Part shown: positions 53,929 through 64,000 of the stretch, piece by piece | How the letters are laid out: the number at the start of each line of letters is the position of its first letter | Numbering within the stretch: the stretch's first letter is position 1 | Assembly: GCA_025201765.1 (NCBI GenBank) | Contig: MU623486.1 | Location: forward strand, 19,530 to 83,529 | Source of the DNA: Daldinia sp. FL1419 | Taxonomy: Eukaryota; Ascomycota; Sordariomycetes; Xylariales; Hypoxylaceae | Length of the DNA stretch: 64,000 nt | Direction of reading: 5' to 3' | Position numbers and translations under genes: made by a program | Notes under the pieces: model-generated | Seen by the model: the letters and a program-made list of their open reading frames with translations, nothing else | What the model was told of the DNA's origin: nothing | Databases searched by the model: none

Positions 53929-56900
53929 TGGTACGCGCTATCTCAAGTCAAATCAGGAATACTTTTGGTTCGTATTTAAGCTGGCGGCTTTTCAAAGCGA
54001 TCTACTACATATGGCGTTGGGCGGCGTTCAGGTTGGCATATACCCAAGATTGCCAAGGTAGGAATGATTCATTTGGTGACTTAGGGCTATCCTGATGGAT
54101 TGCGATATCTCTAATAAAAAAACTATTACCCTGTCATCTATATGGATGTCGTTATGTGACTAGGTTTGCTCAGAGTCTGTACGTTGCGAATGGAAAGGTA
54201 CGGCGCTGTCTCATGTGGTTTCATATAGTCGGATTTCGACATAGGTGGTGGACGAGTGTTAAGACCTGATATAGGTTGCCAGACTTATACATCCCCACGT
54301 TGAGAGCGATACAAGATGTTCCTTGGCTAACGGGTTTTCTAGGAATATTAGTTGGAATGCTGTTATAATACTGCCATACATAGCCCGCTCCCGGGCTTTT
54401 CTGTAACATTGCACCTTGTGCTGGTAAGCCGTGCGTTTACATTTCGAGTGTGCTAAAAGCTATGAAGGTCAAGGATTACAACCGTGCTTAGCGGCTAAAT
54501 AACAACACACGCTGTTCGTGCCAGACTCAACTAAATAGGGATCTAAGGGGTTTTTTTTCGATCCTATGCTGACCACCCGAAGTCAGCTTGACCATATAAT
54601 AGATGGTTTACCTACCACCCCCCGCGTGACGCTTTTGGGTAATATTTAGGGTTATCCTTTCTACAACATAGGTCTTCCTTGTCGCCTCTCAGCCGTTTCT
54701 GCGTGATAACAAGCTGACCGCAGTAGTCGAGACCTACTACTGCAGAAAGTGGAGGATCCAAAATGTCAACTTTGAAGCTTGCTAGGGTCCTTTGGCATAT
54801 AGTGGAGGTATTACGGTAGTTCAATAGGAGGAGGGTCTTCGCGCCATGGCTCTACGGATACGCATCTTCGAAAACCCGAGAATGCTCTTTCTCATGATCG
54901 TCTTTCCAGCCCGTGGATCGGCAATCGATGTGGCATTGGTGTCTTTTGGGGCCCTCCTCTAGCCTCATACTTCTATTAGACCGGCTAGCTATCCATTGTC
55001 GGGCAGACCGGCACGCCCCTCTAGGCTCGCGCTGGTAATTAGTATTCGTATTTAAAAAGGCCATTGGATGGCCGGAGTGACGGCTGGACAAGTCACATCA
55101 AAGGGGAATACAGGGGTAGATAACATTGTTGTTACTACATTTACTGTAGAATGGATTCATGAAAAAGGTTGGGGCCAACTAGAGAAGAGACAGCCCTTTT
55201 CTTCTAGGGTACGGGAACGCCCGATACGGGTATTTCGATAGGCCTTGGTGTTGAGGCCGCCAGTGTATGCTACTTTTCTTCAACACGCGATTTAATAAAT
55301 GCTAAAGTAAATACATTTTGCTACTGCCGGCTTCATACGCTTGGTTTACACCTCCAAGAGACGCGTTGATAGTTTCGAAAAAAGCCAAAACCGGACATCA
55401 GGTGAAACCGGACGCGTAACGTTCCGTGCTCCTAGGCTCGGGGTTTTATGAACGATCGAAGAAAGGCGGATGAACGATGAGCCATGCTGAAAACAACAAC
55501 AACAACATTACCTACCCTTAAAAGCGAATTCCGCGTATCTTACTCGGTAGAAACTTTAACACGGAGATGCGCGTAAAAACGCAAGCCTCGGTGAAATTCG
55601 CCCTAAGTTATTTCCATGAGTATTGGCGAGAATAGGATTTCTGTCACAGGGGCTCATCTTGCATCCTATAGCGAAGACCACTGAAAGAGCCACATGAGTT
55701 GGCAGTAATGGATGAAACACGTCTCGACTCCTAACCTAAGCAATTATAAGTATACTTTCGCGTGTTAGAAAGCTGTCCGCGTACACCATATAACCTTTGT
55801 CGATGGTATATTCGTGACGCCATCGTTTTTATATGACTGCTAAAATTACGGTTTGGCTGTTTATCGGGCTTCGCGAGTGGTTTCGGGAATTACTTTGCGT
55901 GGCTTTGGCTCGAGCGGTAACTATAATCGACCGCTGGATAAACACGAGCTATCGGCGACTGAGCGAAATATTGACTCGAACCTCGGACACGTACCAAGGA
56001 CACGCAAACTACTGCGCGCAGCCTTGATTTGGAATTTCTCTGGTAATACAACAGCAGCCGTGGCTGCACGAGAGAAGGTATCAGAGGATCCCATAAATTT
56101 CCGCGCTAATAATCAGCATAATGAGCATCGTAAATTTGCTGGTCGCGGTCAAATCCGGCGTTAGCCCATTCGCAATGTTATTTAAAGTGTTGCCAACTCA
56201 ACACGGAGACAGCGAGTCATCACCAACTTTAGCTACAAGATTCGGGACCAAGTAAATATTGGACCCGGACCAGGCGGGAATTGCTATGATCGTCGTCAGC
56301 TGTAACTGATCGCCGTAGCTTATGATCCTTGGAGCGATTCTAGAATAATGCAGTCGGAGCCGGATTGGGCTACGGTGGGATGACATACCTGGACGCTCTA
56401 TGGATGTGATAGAGAATCCATCAAGGTCAGGACGATTGCCTTCCGGTCCACTCTCGAATTATAACAGGACAATTGGCCTGGTGGATACTTGTTATGTGAT
56501 ATAATCCAGCATACCATTGGTTGTGGTATGGAACAGTGCCTCAGGATTCAACGTTACACCATCGTATGCGAATAATCTATCTGGGAACTTTCTATGAAAA
56601 CAAGGGTCGGTGTAGTCTTCACGTCCCGGCTGAGTTGAGTCAGCGTGTTCCATGTAGATTAAGCAAGATTGTTCGGGTCTATTGGGTTGAAAGTCTGAAG
56701 ATGAAAGACCGCCTACGTTTAAATTAAAGTGGTATGAAAGTTGTACGGCACTGCTCAGGATTTAGGTGGCAGATGCCTCGGGAGTGATTCCAAGGTAGTG
56801 AGAATACACCGTAAGGCTGACATTGTTTCAGGGTCGTAAATAATAACACTTCACGAGAATGATGACGGAACGCGTTCTAATCCTGTACATAAAAATGATA

Positions 56901-59011
56901 GAGGTTCATACTAGGTGGACAGTTTAAACTCAATCGGCTTAGTAGAGTGGTTCCGTGTTTCTTCCTCTTCTTCTAGAGGTGGAATCGCGGACCGCAAGGG
57001 TGGCACGAAGCGAGCGATCTAGTGGATCTATCTAGATGGCCACCCACGCGAGCCACGTCAGGCATGATGGCTGAAACTGCAAGTGAGCCTTAGCAAGAAC
57101 GTGGATGGTATATAGCGTGGAATAATGTCGGTGTGCGGCTGTTGCATATGTAAGAGTCCACAGCTTGTCGAAATAAGACGCATGATATTGCTGGTGTTAG
57201 AGGCTAGAGGCGTACCAACCATTTTGATGGGGATGGGGATGGGGGTGAAATTCTAAACTACCAAATCGGTAGAAGAAATATTCCCTGTACGTTCGACTTC
57301 CGAAGCCTACGAGGAGGTGGTGAAGGTGACTTGAAACGACCCAAAAATGTACAGGACAGTTAGCTCACCGGCTGATTACCTTGCTCATTCCATATATTCC
57401 ATGTTCATAGTCATCACAGCTTTTGCATGGGTATAAGCACTCATAGCCCGAATTCGAATCCATCCACCATGGGTTGTGACGTCCGGCACTTTCAATGTTA
57501 GCTTGGCGGTTCGTGGCATTATTGATACTACTGGCCTGGCGCATACAAAGATAGATCGCATATTAGATACCGCGGTGGGTTTTAATATGGCCGTGTGGCC
57601 GCCCAGTCCGATCTCCCAATAATTGTACAATTTTAAAAAATTACGTCTGGCATTGGATGCGCCTATCATTGTCTTCCAGCATATCGGGAAGACCGTAACA
57701 TGGACGATCAAGTCGACAGTCGACTAACCTACCTGTTTTTAGCATCACTCGAGATCGATATCTTTGGTCCAACCTCATTTTAACTTCGACCGGAGGGTTT
57801 GGCGGGTCGTCCTCATGGCACACTTATAACCAGTGCGAAGGGTCGATTCCAAAAGCAAGATGCACCATTCACGCAATATACAGTCGGACCTTGTGTTTGA
57901 CGCTTTAAACTTAAACAACCGGAAAAGCGCACACGATTCATCCATGAGGGTACCATCGTTAGCTGTGTTTAAACCCTCAGCACTGATTTTTATTACGGAC
58001 GCTAAGGAACCGACCGACGAGAACCGGCAGAAGAGGCCATCTAAATATGCACGGATCCGAGAGTTCGTGCGTAGGCCGAAAGAGCAAAGTCGTAAGACTT
58101 CGCAGGCGCGGATACGAACCAAGTTGCAAAAGAGTATCGGTGTTATAAAAGGTGTGGGAATGAGCAAAGGTGAAAGACTACAACGACGAAGTGGATATGC
58201 AGAAAAAGTCTCAGGCGTAGATGCAGGTTCGGGTTCCGGTTCGGGTTCAAGGATACGCAGAAGCGCGGCCGTCGCGGATGCAACTACGACAAGTACGACC
58301 ACAACTGCAACAGCAACTACCACCACGACCACTACCGCTGCCGTTACGGAAAGAAGTATAAGAAGTACCAGTACATTTTGTGCGGAGAAATCAAAGGCCA
58401 ACACAGCAACAACCACGGTACTGTACCTGCAATAATTTCCTTTTAGAGCAACCCTTACCGCCCCTACCCTTTTTCCCTCCACATCATCCCTGTCAAGGCA
58501 CGTGTCCGCCAACTGGTAGTCGCTTTAGCACGCTAAATAATGCTAAAGATTCTGGGGCATTTGTTGGTAGTGCAGCTGTGATGGCAGTTGCCAAATGCAC
58601 AAATGCAGACATACGAGTCAATCCCCTGCCAAGCCCCTGCGAAAAGTATTCTACATTATAGTACCATTTACGGCCCATTTTCAATTCAGTGAGGGGGGAA
58701 ACTGCAATAGTTGTTGGATAATAACTGCGACCCCTAAACTGCTTGTCTTATGACCTCAGCTGATGTTTCTACCTAGACCCTGCATGCGCTGTTTTTCTTC
58801 GAACCTTTTTATTTTCTATACTTTTTATTGTTTTTTATTTGTTCAAAGTACCAGTTAGATGGAACTAAGTAGTCCATCCAGCTGGATTTCTTATAATTGA
58901 TATCTAAAGTTCTAGATACTTCTCACGTGTTCAACATCTTCTATATCGCAACGCTCAACCTATAAGCCGTATTTTCGGGGTTTATCACTAACACCGCCCT
59001 GGACATCTCAG
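53929..59011. other. Gene-poor stretch, 5.1 kb
   Basis: The longest stretch without a gene I can support. Frames seen and not accepted include 55853-56164 plus, 57385-57711 minus and 57641-57823 minus, 57775-58512 minus and 57833-58435 plus. None shows a known motif or a clear splice pattern. It contains an AAC run near 55492-55506, GGTTCG repeats near 58224-58248, an ACN triplet-rich stretch at 58280-58340 and GATGGG repeats near 57230-57246. It has no visible terminal repeats or integrase or transposase motif. It may include an upstream exon of the gene that begins before 59012. Confidence 0.5.
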
Positions 59012-62000
59012 CAGATTTCAAGTGCTCGGCCGTCTTCTGAGAGACCTCCATTATCTCCGCGCGTGCCTGTCAACTCTAACAAGCCGCTCCCATCTCCGCC
59101 TCCTCCGGGCACTGTAGATAAAGTCGATGGCAGGCCTCGCAAGCCTGTGTTGAAACTAAATCGCATCATGGCAGCTTTGACCGATATCGAGATCGAGAAG
59201 CTATTCTCCGGAGCTCCGCAATTCTTTGCTCGGTCCCAGGGCCACGGCACCGGGGCACCGCACCCATCCGTGGCCTTCCCCTGGAACGATGAGTTGGGTA
59301 TTAGAGACTTGACGGACCACGTTCAAATAGGGGATAATGCCTGGGGTTGTATTACTGCCGGGCCCCGGATCATTCTCCGGGATCCCCTATCCGTAGCATC
59401 GCCCTCTAGCAAGAAGCGGCCTCATTTTAATGCAAGATGTCAGGAACGTCCAAATATGCTGAGCATGCAGGGCTTAGAGAAGGGTACCGTTGGTTACCAA
59501 GCTGCTTTGGAGATGTCCGTCGCCGATGCCCTTCAAGAGGAACAGTACGGTTTCGACAGCTTGGGATCTAAGGGTCGTGTTATCGTAGAACAGCGCCAAC
59601 GGTTGATAACATCAAAGGATGGTTTACGGCATCTGGATGATACGGCTATTATGGAGCAGTTAATCAAGTGCGACGAAAGATATCAAGCAGAGCGAAGGGG
59701 CGTTCGGATGAAATCCCAGGAACTTTATAACGAGCTATTCGCCAAGGTTCTCCATCCACCAACCAGAGTCATTGACCCTAAGGATCCTTATGGTCTAGCT
59801 GTGCAGATTCATGCTTTGGTAAAAGTGCTTGCTGCACCGAATGCCTGGACTGATTTCTCCCGAGTCGAATGGAGGATTCGCCTTGGTCAAATTTTGTGGG
59901 CCTTTCCCCTTGATGATGAGATCCTGGACGGAGCTTCTATAAATGAGGGGAACGACGCGCAAGACCGAAGCGAAGAACGATATTGGTTATTACTCCAAAT
60001 TCTTCTTGCCTGTGAACTCCTCATTCGATTGGATGTCATTACAGAAGGTGATGAATTTGGTGTAGGCGAGGGCCTCAAGGCGTCCGAGGTGCACAGATTT
60101 GAAAAGGAGGCAAATGTATCTGTTAGGTGGTCCTTGATTCTAGCTCGATCGTGGCTTGAGAATATCAGAGTCAAAAGGCAACAAGCAAACCATTTCGAAC
60201 CATCCACACCCAAAGGATGGCTCTCTTCCCTCACGAGCAAGATGAATCTTAAGCATGATCACATGTACGGGGCACACCACGTCGACCATACTCAATATCG
60301 TCACAACTCTCAGTCCGAATATGTCTACACGATAGAAGGGAAATATTGCGAGAGACAGGTTTACGGGTTAGTTCATTTCGCGCGGAAGTTACGCTGGCCA
60401 GAAATACAATTTTCGAGCACGAAAATGTCCGAGAAAGCCATGACGCTAAGTAAAGCGACTTCTGTCACTGCATCTGCCCATGATTTCGATTCCCGCCGGT
60501 CTTCATACTTTGTTGATGAAGCATCGTCAGTACATACCCGGAAGCAACCTACAAGGCGGAGAAAGATCGAAGCTGCTTTACACGCATCCGGATGGTTTTC
60601 CAAGTCGTACATATCTGGCCTAATCTTACCGGGTGAAGTTTTATCGCATTATCTTATGTCGGCTCTACTCGAAGTTGACGAAGACGTATTGATGAGACTC
60701 GGGCCATTGGCTAGTCTTTGTGGTGGATTTTCCTACAACGGAAAGAGTTTTTGGAGTACAGCTTGTATCGTGGGCCGTGTACTAGCTGCTGGGCAGGGTT
60801 CTGCAGAGTGTATGGGCTGGATTTCAAGTGATGTGACTCCTCGTGGGCTTAATGAGGGCTGGGTAAATATCGCAGTAGATGCGATCCCAGGTAAGTTTGC
60901 TTATTCCAATTCAACTCAGTTCCAATTATTTACCATTGCAGCCGATCTTGCGCGAACAGGAAGAAAAGCTAGGATATGGGGGAAAACGACAATCGAACGC
61001 GAGTCTGATGTTCTAGGTGATGCCGATCCTGCGAACGTGTTACCAGCCGACTTCATTATTCCGTACGAAAATTCATACCCCAATCCACCCCCGTCGAATA
61101 TCAGAATAGAGCTCAAGTCCTTGAATTTAAATACGCCGGTTGATAGCGTAAGCACAACACCTACTGCGGATAAGGGGTTCCATCTTTTTTCGGATTCGAA
61201 CAAGGAAAAGGACAGAGAAATCCGTACTTATCCTGCCTCCGTGACATTTACGGTATCTCATGACGCGCTCGAACGGGATGAGTACCACAACTTCGCTCTT
61301 TCTAACGATGTCTACTTTGTTACGGCTCATCCTTGCGTCGCCTCTAGCTATGTCAAATATTTCAAATCTCCTACTAGTCCTACCATTCAGCAAATCGACG
61401 TCGGAGGTCATAATTTCACTGGGAAACCGTCCAGCCCAGCACACATTACAGGTCAGTATTGCTATACTAGGGTTATTACAATTTGCTTACATGTTTTTAG
61501 GTCACCCACTCCATCGGTTTTACCATTATACCGCAATCCACCTTACGGATCTCATTAATCACCCCTCCGCAAGTCTTGAGGACCTGTTGAGCAAAATACC
61601 AGTTAAAGGCCACTCGAGAAGTCATTCGTCAGCTTCTATCGCCAGTAGACTTCCCCGATTCCTGGTAATTGACTGTGTAACGGGATTTGCACCACCACAA
61701 TCGCCAGATATGCCCTCACTGTCCCGCATGTCTTCGCTCTCATCCTCGTTTGGTATGGATACTACCAACATGCCACCGCTACGGACCTCTACTTCTCTGG
61801 AATCAGAGCGGCGTCCAAGCACAGCTGCATCGTCTCGCAGCAGGGTGGGCGGGGTCGATCCGCCAAGTCCTAGTCCCGAGGCCAAGATGCAACTCGGAAC
61901 ACGTAGGAGACAGTTCGGGTCCGACCTTGAGATCCTTGTCCGTGCATTGTGTGCGGAGAGGGGCTGGAACGCCGTAATAAGCCGCCGCAAGAGGGGTTGT

Positions 62001-62063
62001 TTATCTTGCGCCATAAGAGAAGCGGGTGCCTTAGGATGGAAAGTCATTATTCGAGTCGATTAA
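59012..62063 (+). CDS. Long conserved fungal protein of unknown function, 5' end unresolved
   Basis: I recognise this as a conserved filamentous-fungal type but cannot give a named function. Exons as read: 59012-60890, 60942-61451, 61501-62063; about 983 residues from 59012. The start is open: the frame is open upstream without an ATG, a CTAAC branch at 58988-58992 and CAG at 59009-59011 suggest an upstream exon, and the first in-frame ATG downstream is at 59168 (MAALTDIEIE). A Pro-rich start (NKPLPSPPPPG) precedes FSGAPQFFARSQGHGTGAPH and SVAFPWNDELGIRDLTDHVQ. A globular helical middle follows, then a Ser-rich region (about 850-910). The C-terminus has LVRALCAERGWNAVISRRKR then GCLSCAIREAGALGWKVIIR. 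No signal peptide or membrane span seen. The 51-base intron at 60891-60941 has no in-frame stop and could be read through. Confidence 0.72.
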
Positions 62064-62657
62064 AAAGTAAATAAATCACGGGAGGGAGAGCATCAATAAA
62101 GAAAGTACGAGGAAAGGGTTCAGGTCCTTTTACAAGTTATACAAAGTTTTTGGGCTTTTTTTTTTTTTTGGCATGGGACATATTTGATCGCGCGATTTGA
62201 GATTGCGGCATTGTGAGGAAAATCGGTATGCGCCCAAACAAATCGGGTTATGAGGCGGATATGCGACGGCAAATAGCATCCATAGGTGTAGCGGGATTCT
62301 GTGACTTTGATTTTCATTTGTATACATTCGCGAGATACCCAGCTCTTTAAGCTATTAAAAAAACAAGGAGTTTCATTCTTGAAGGTTTCTTTTCTTTTCC
62401 TTTTTTTCTAACCTAGGTCAATCGCTTGCGCTCTATGAGTTTTACCTGGCTTTTACTACAAGAGGGTATTGTATTCTCGCTTCAGTCAAATGAAAGATTT
62501 TTTTTTTTTTAAACCTCGTCGAAAATCAGGGTATAAGATTATCGCGAACATATAAAGTACAGGTATCCGTCCTTGCCCACCCCCCCTTTCAACCCCGAGA
62601 TAGAAAATATTACACGCAAATAATATGGGCCTCATCCGTAGACTCGTCGCGTGGCAG
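62064..62657. other. Convergent intergenic with T runs
   Basis: 594 bases between two 3' ends, with T runs near 62157-62170, 62402-62408 and 62499-62510. No gene. Confidence 0.6.
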
Positions 62658-63810
62658 TCATGGTAGCTCTGTCATGGGTGAGAAGCTAAAGTCATCATTG
62701 AAATTAGCATCGGCCATTAACATCCAGCTTCCGTCATCCTGCACGTTCTCGGGCAACCATCGAAGGGGTGTCTGGATCGGGACGGGGGACTGTAATGCGT
62801 GGGCCGTATCCCGATCCTGCATATACGGAATCCCGGCAGCTACTATAGAGTCGATATAACTCCCTTCGGACACGGCGAGGGATGGCTGAGACGTCGCTGG
62901 AAAGGACACGGCTGTCGCCGAAGGCTCAGGCGTTGGCATGAATGGCTGCACGGCGGGGCTGATTTCCAGGGCTCCCGGGGAAGAACTCGCAATCATTTGC
63001 GGCGTGGCTTGTGCCGGAGTTTTGGCCCCGTTTGTAATCGAGGCCTTCTGCTTGTTGAAGAGTTGGCAGATGGTCGACGCGCAGCGGGCTGCCGCCGGCG
63101 TGCTGTTCGCTTGCCGCAGAATCTCGAGCCCAAAGTGGAGTCTGGCGTTGGCCTCTCGGGCCAACGCTGGGTCGCCGGCGAGGGCTTCGTTTTCGGTGAA
63201 GTCGAGCACGTTGACTGTGCAGGCGACGAATAAGGTGTATGTTTCTAGATAGGTTATGTACTGGAACCCGAAGCGTTTGACGTGCAGCATGAGGAGGGTA
63301 TCGGTCATTTTGGCTGCTTTTGTGCATCTCTCTTTGGCGATATGTTGTAGCGTTCGATACGGTCGGCATAGGAGTATTGTGGCTGCTTGGTATGTTAGGT
63401 TGAGAAGTAAGATGTGCAAGGGGGGGGAGACTATTGCCGTGGAAGTCGTTTCTCGGATGAATATCTCTGGGGGTAGTTGGTCGGCCCAGGACTGCAGTCG
63501 TTGCAGGGTCGAGTTAAGATAGGCCAGAAGATGGCCTTGTTTTCCGTCGTGTGGCCGCGAGTATAACGTGTCGAGGATATTCTCGATTATGACGCCGAGC
63601 TCACAGTACGCGACAAAACGCGTACTGCTTAGGGATTTCTGTTCCACCAGGCCGTCGACAAATGAATTATATGTTGACATTGGAGGCCATGTTTCGTCGT
63701 CCGCATCGCGCCCGTGTAATAGTGTGTCCCGAGTAGGGAGTTCTACGGAGTAATGTACGGCTGGGGCTCGGCCTAAACATACGCTCATGGTTTTATCCCA
63801 TGTATAACAG
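62658..63810 (-). CDS. Fungal transcription factor, C-terminal part (fungal_trans region)
   Basis: C-terminal half of a Zn2Cys6-type regulator; the Zn cluster would lie beyond the right edge. The readable exon runs from an acceptor at 63812-63811 to the stop at 62658, about 384 codons. It opens CYTWDKTMSVCLGRAPAVHY, the typical fungal_trans motif in which Leu-Gly-Arg-Pro/Ala precedes the next helix; the ATG inside this motif is not the true start. Further helices are CELGVIIENILDTLYSRPHD and HILLLNLTYQAATILLCRPY. Distal to that, a Pro/Ser/Thr-rich stretch precedes an acidic end (ADANFNDDFSFSPMTELP), likely an activation domain. It resembles NirA/xylanolytic-type regulators in general only. 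It is truncated at the 5' end by low-quality sequence. Confidence 0.82.
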
Positions 63811-63860
63811 CTAGGAGAATACTTTGTTAGCTTTTTGTTTGTATATCACCAATAGAATCA

Positions 63861-63901
<41 letters not shown>

Positions 63902-64000
63902 TTAAAAAAAAAAAAAAGGAAAATAGGATAAAAAAGCAAAATTTTTTTTTGCAAATTTTTTTTGTTTTTGTTTTTTTAAAAAAAAGGGGGCCCAAAAAAA
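63811..64000. other. Homopolymer-rich contig end
   Basis: From 63862 the sequence is a T run of about 32 bases, then A runs, GGAAAATAGG, more T runs and a final run of A, G, C and A. It looks like a low-quality read end or an assembly artefact, and the upstream exons of the transcription factor are lost in it. Confidence 0.8.

Noticed and set aside
57385..57823. Two minus-strand frames (60 and 108 codons) that could be joined by splicing
   Set aside because: No known motif, and no join I tried gave a convincing protein; recorded only within the gene-poor stretch.
57833..58435. 200-codon open frame on the plus strand
   Set aside because: Arg/Ser/Thr-rich, with GSGSGS and T runs made by simple triplet repeats; a 245-codon frame overlaps on the other strand, so open length alone is not evidence.
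1..64000. CRISPR arrays, prophage, bacterial operons, secondary-metabolite core genes, or intact transposons
   Set aside because: None seen. There is no spaced repeat array, no ribosome-binding-site operon structure, no PKS/NRPS/terpene core motif and no transposase, integrase or reverse transcriptase motif in the frames read.

Overview
The window looks like nuclear DNA of a filamentous ascomycete (Pezizomycotina, probably a sordariomycete). The evidence is as follows: protein genes split by short introns of about 45-75 bases with GTAAGT-like donors and CTAAC-like branch points; an ATR kinase of UvsB type; a CFEM-domain secreted protein; a Zn2Cys6-type regulator C-terminus; a CENP-T histone-fold protein; and intergenic DNA rich in TAGGTACCTA-type palindromes. 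I assign the class by inference only. Exon joins were worked out by hand from splice signals and frame. Each multi-exon model given as complete sums to a whole number of codons.

Layout, left to right: an SDR oxidoreductase cut by the left edge; a Tda3-like FAD oxidoreductase; 2.6 kb of repeat-spotted intergenic DNA; an unrecognised Ser/acidic protein; 3 kb of intergenic DNA; COX16 and the 12-exon ATR/UvsB kinase, divergent from a 438-base promoter; a PARP-type zinc-finger protein with a repetitive Lys/Glu tail; EMC1; cytosolic aspartyl-tRNA synthetase; CMS1; a CFEM protein assembled from three exons; an intron-containing tRNA-Arg(CCG); NOP6; RAC1; 3.3 kb of intergenic DNA; CENP-T tail-to-tail with SURF1/SHY1; a UBXN4-like UBX protein; PDCD5 facing COQ4; a Ded1/DDX3-like helicase; IPI1 divergent from a Roadblock/LC7 protein; a 5 kb gene-poor stretch; a long conserved fungal protein without a name I can give; and the C-terminal part of a fungal transcription factor. 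The last 130 bases are homopolymer runs that look like a contig end.

Most genes are single-copy housekeeping genes, not a cluster with one job. Recurring themes are ribosome biogenesis (CMS1, NOP6, IPI1), mitochondrial respiratory assembly (COX16, SURF1, COQ4), ER protein handling (EMC1, UBX protein), genome maintenance and chromosome segregation (ATR, CENP-T, zf-PARP protein) and polarity signalling (RAC1). I found no clear new biological system. The points most worth checking are the WG-rich ends of the helicase, the catalytic-domain-free PARP zinc-finger protein, the unrecognised Ser/acidic protein with a 14-base duplication over its stop, the alternative C-terminus of EMC1 and the 5 kb gene-poor stretch.
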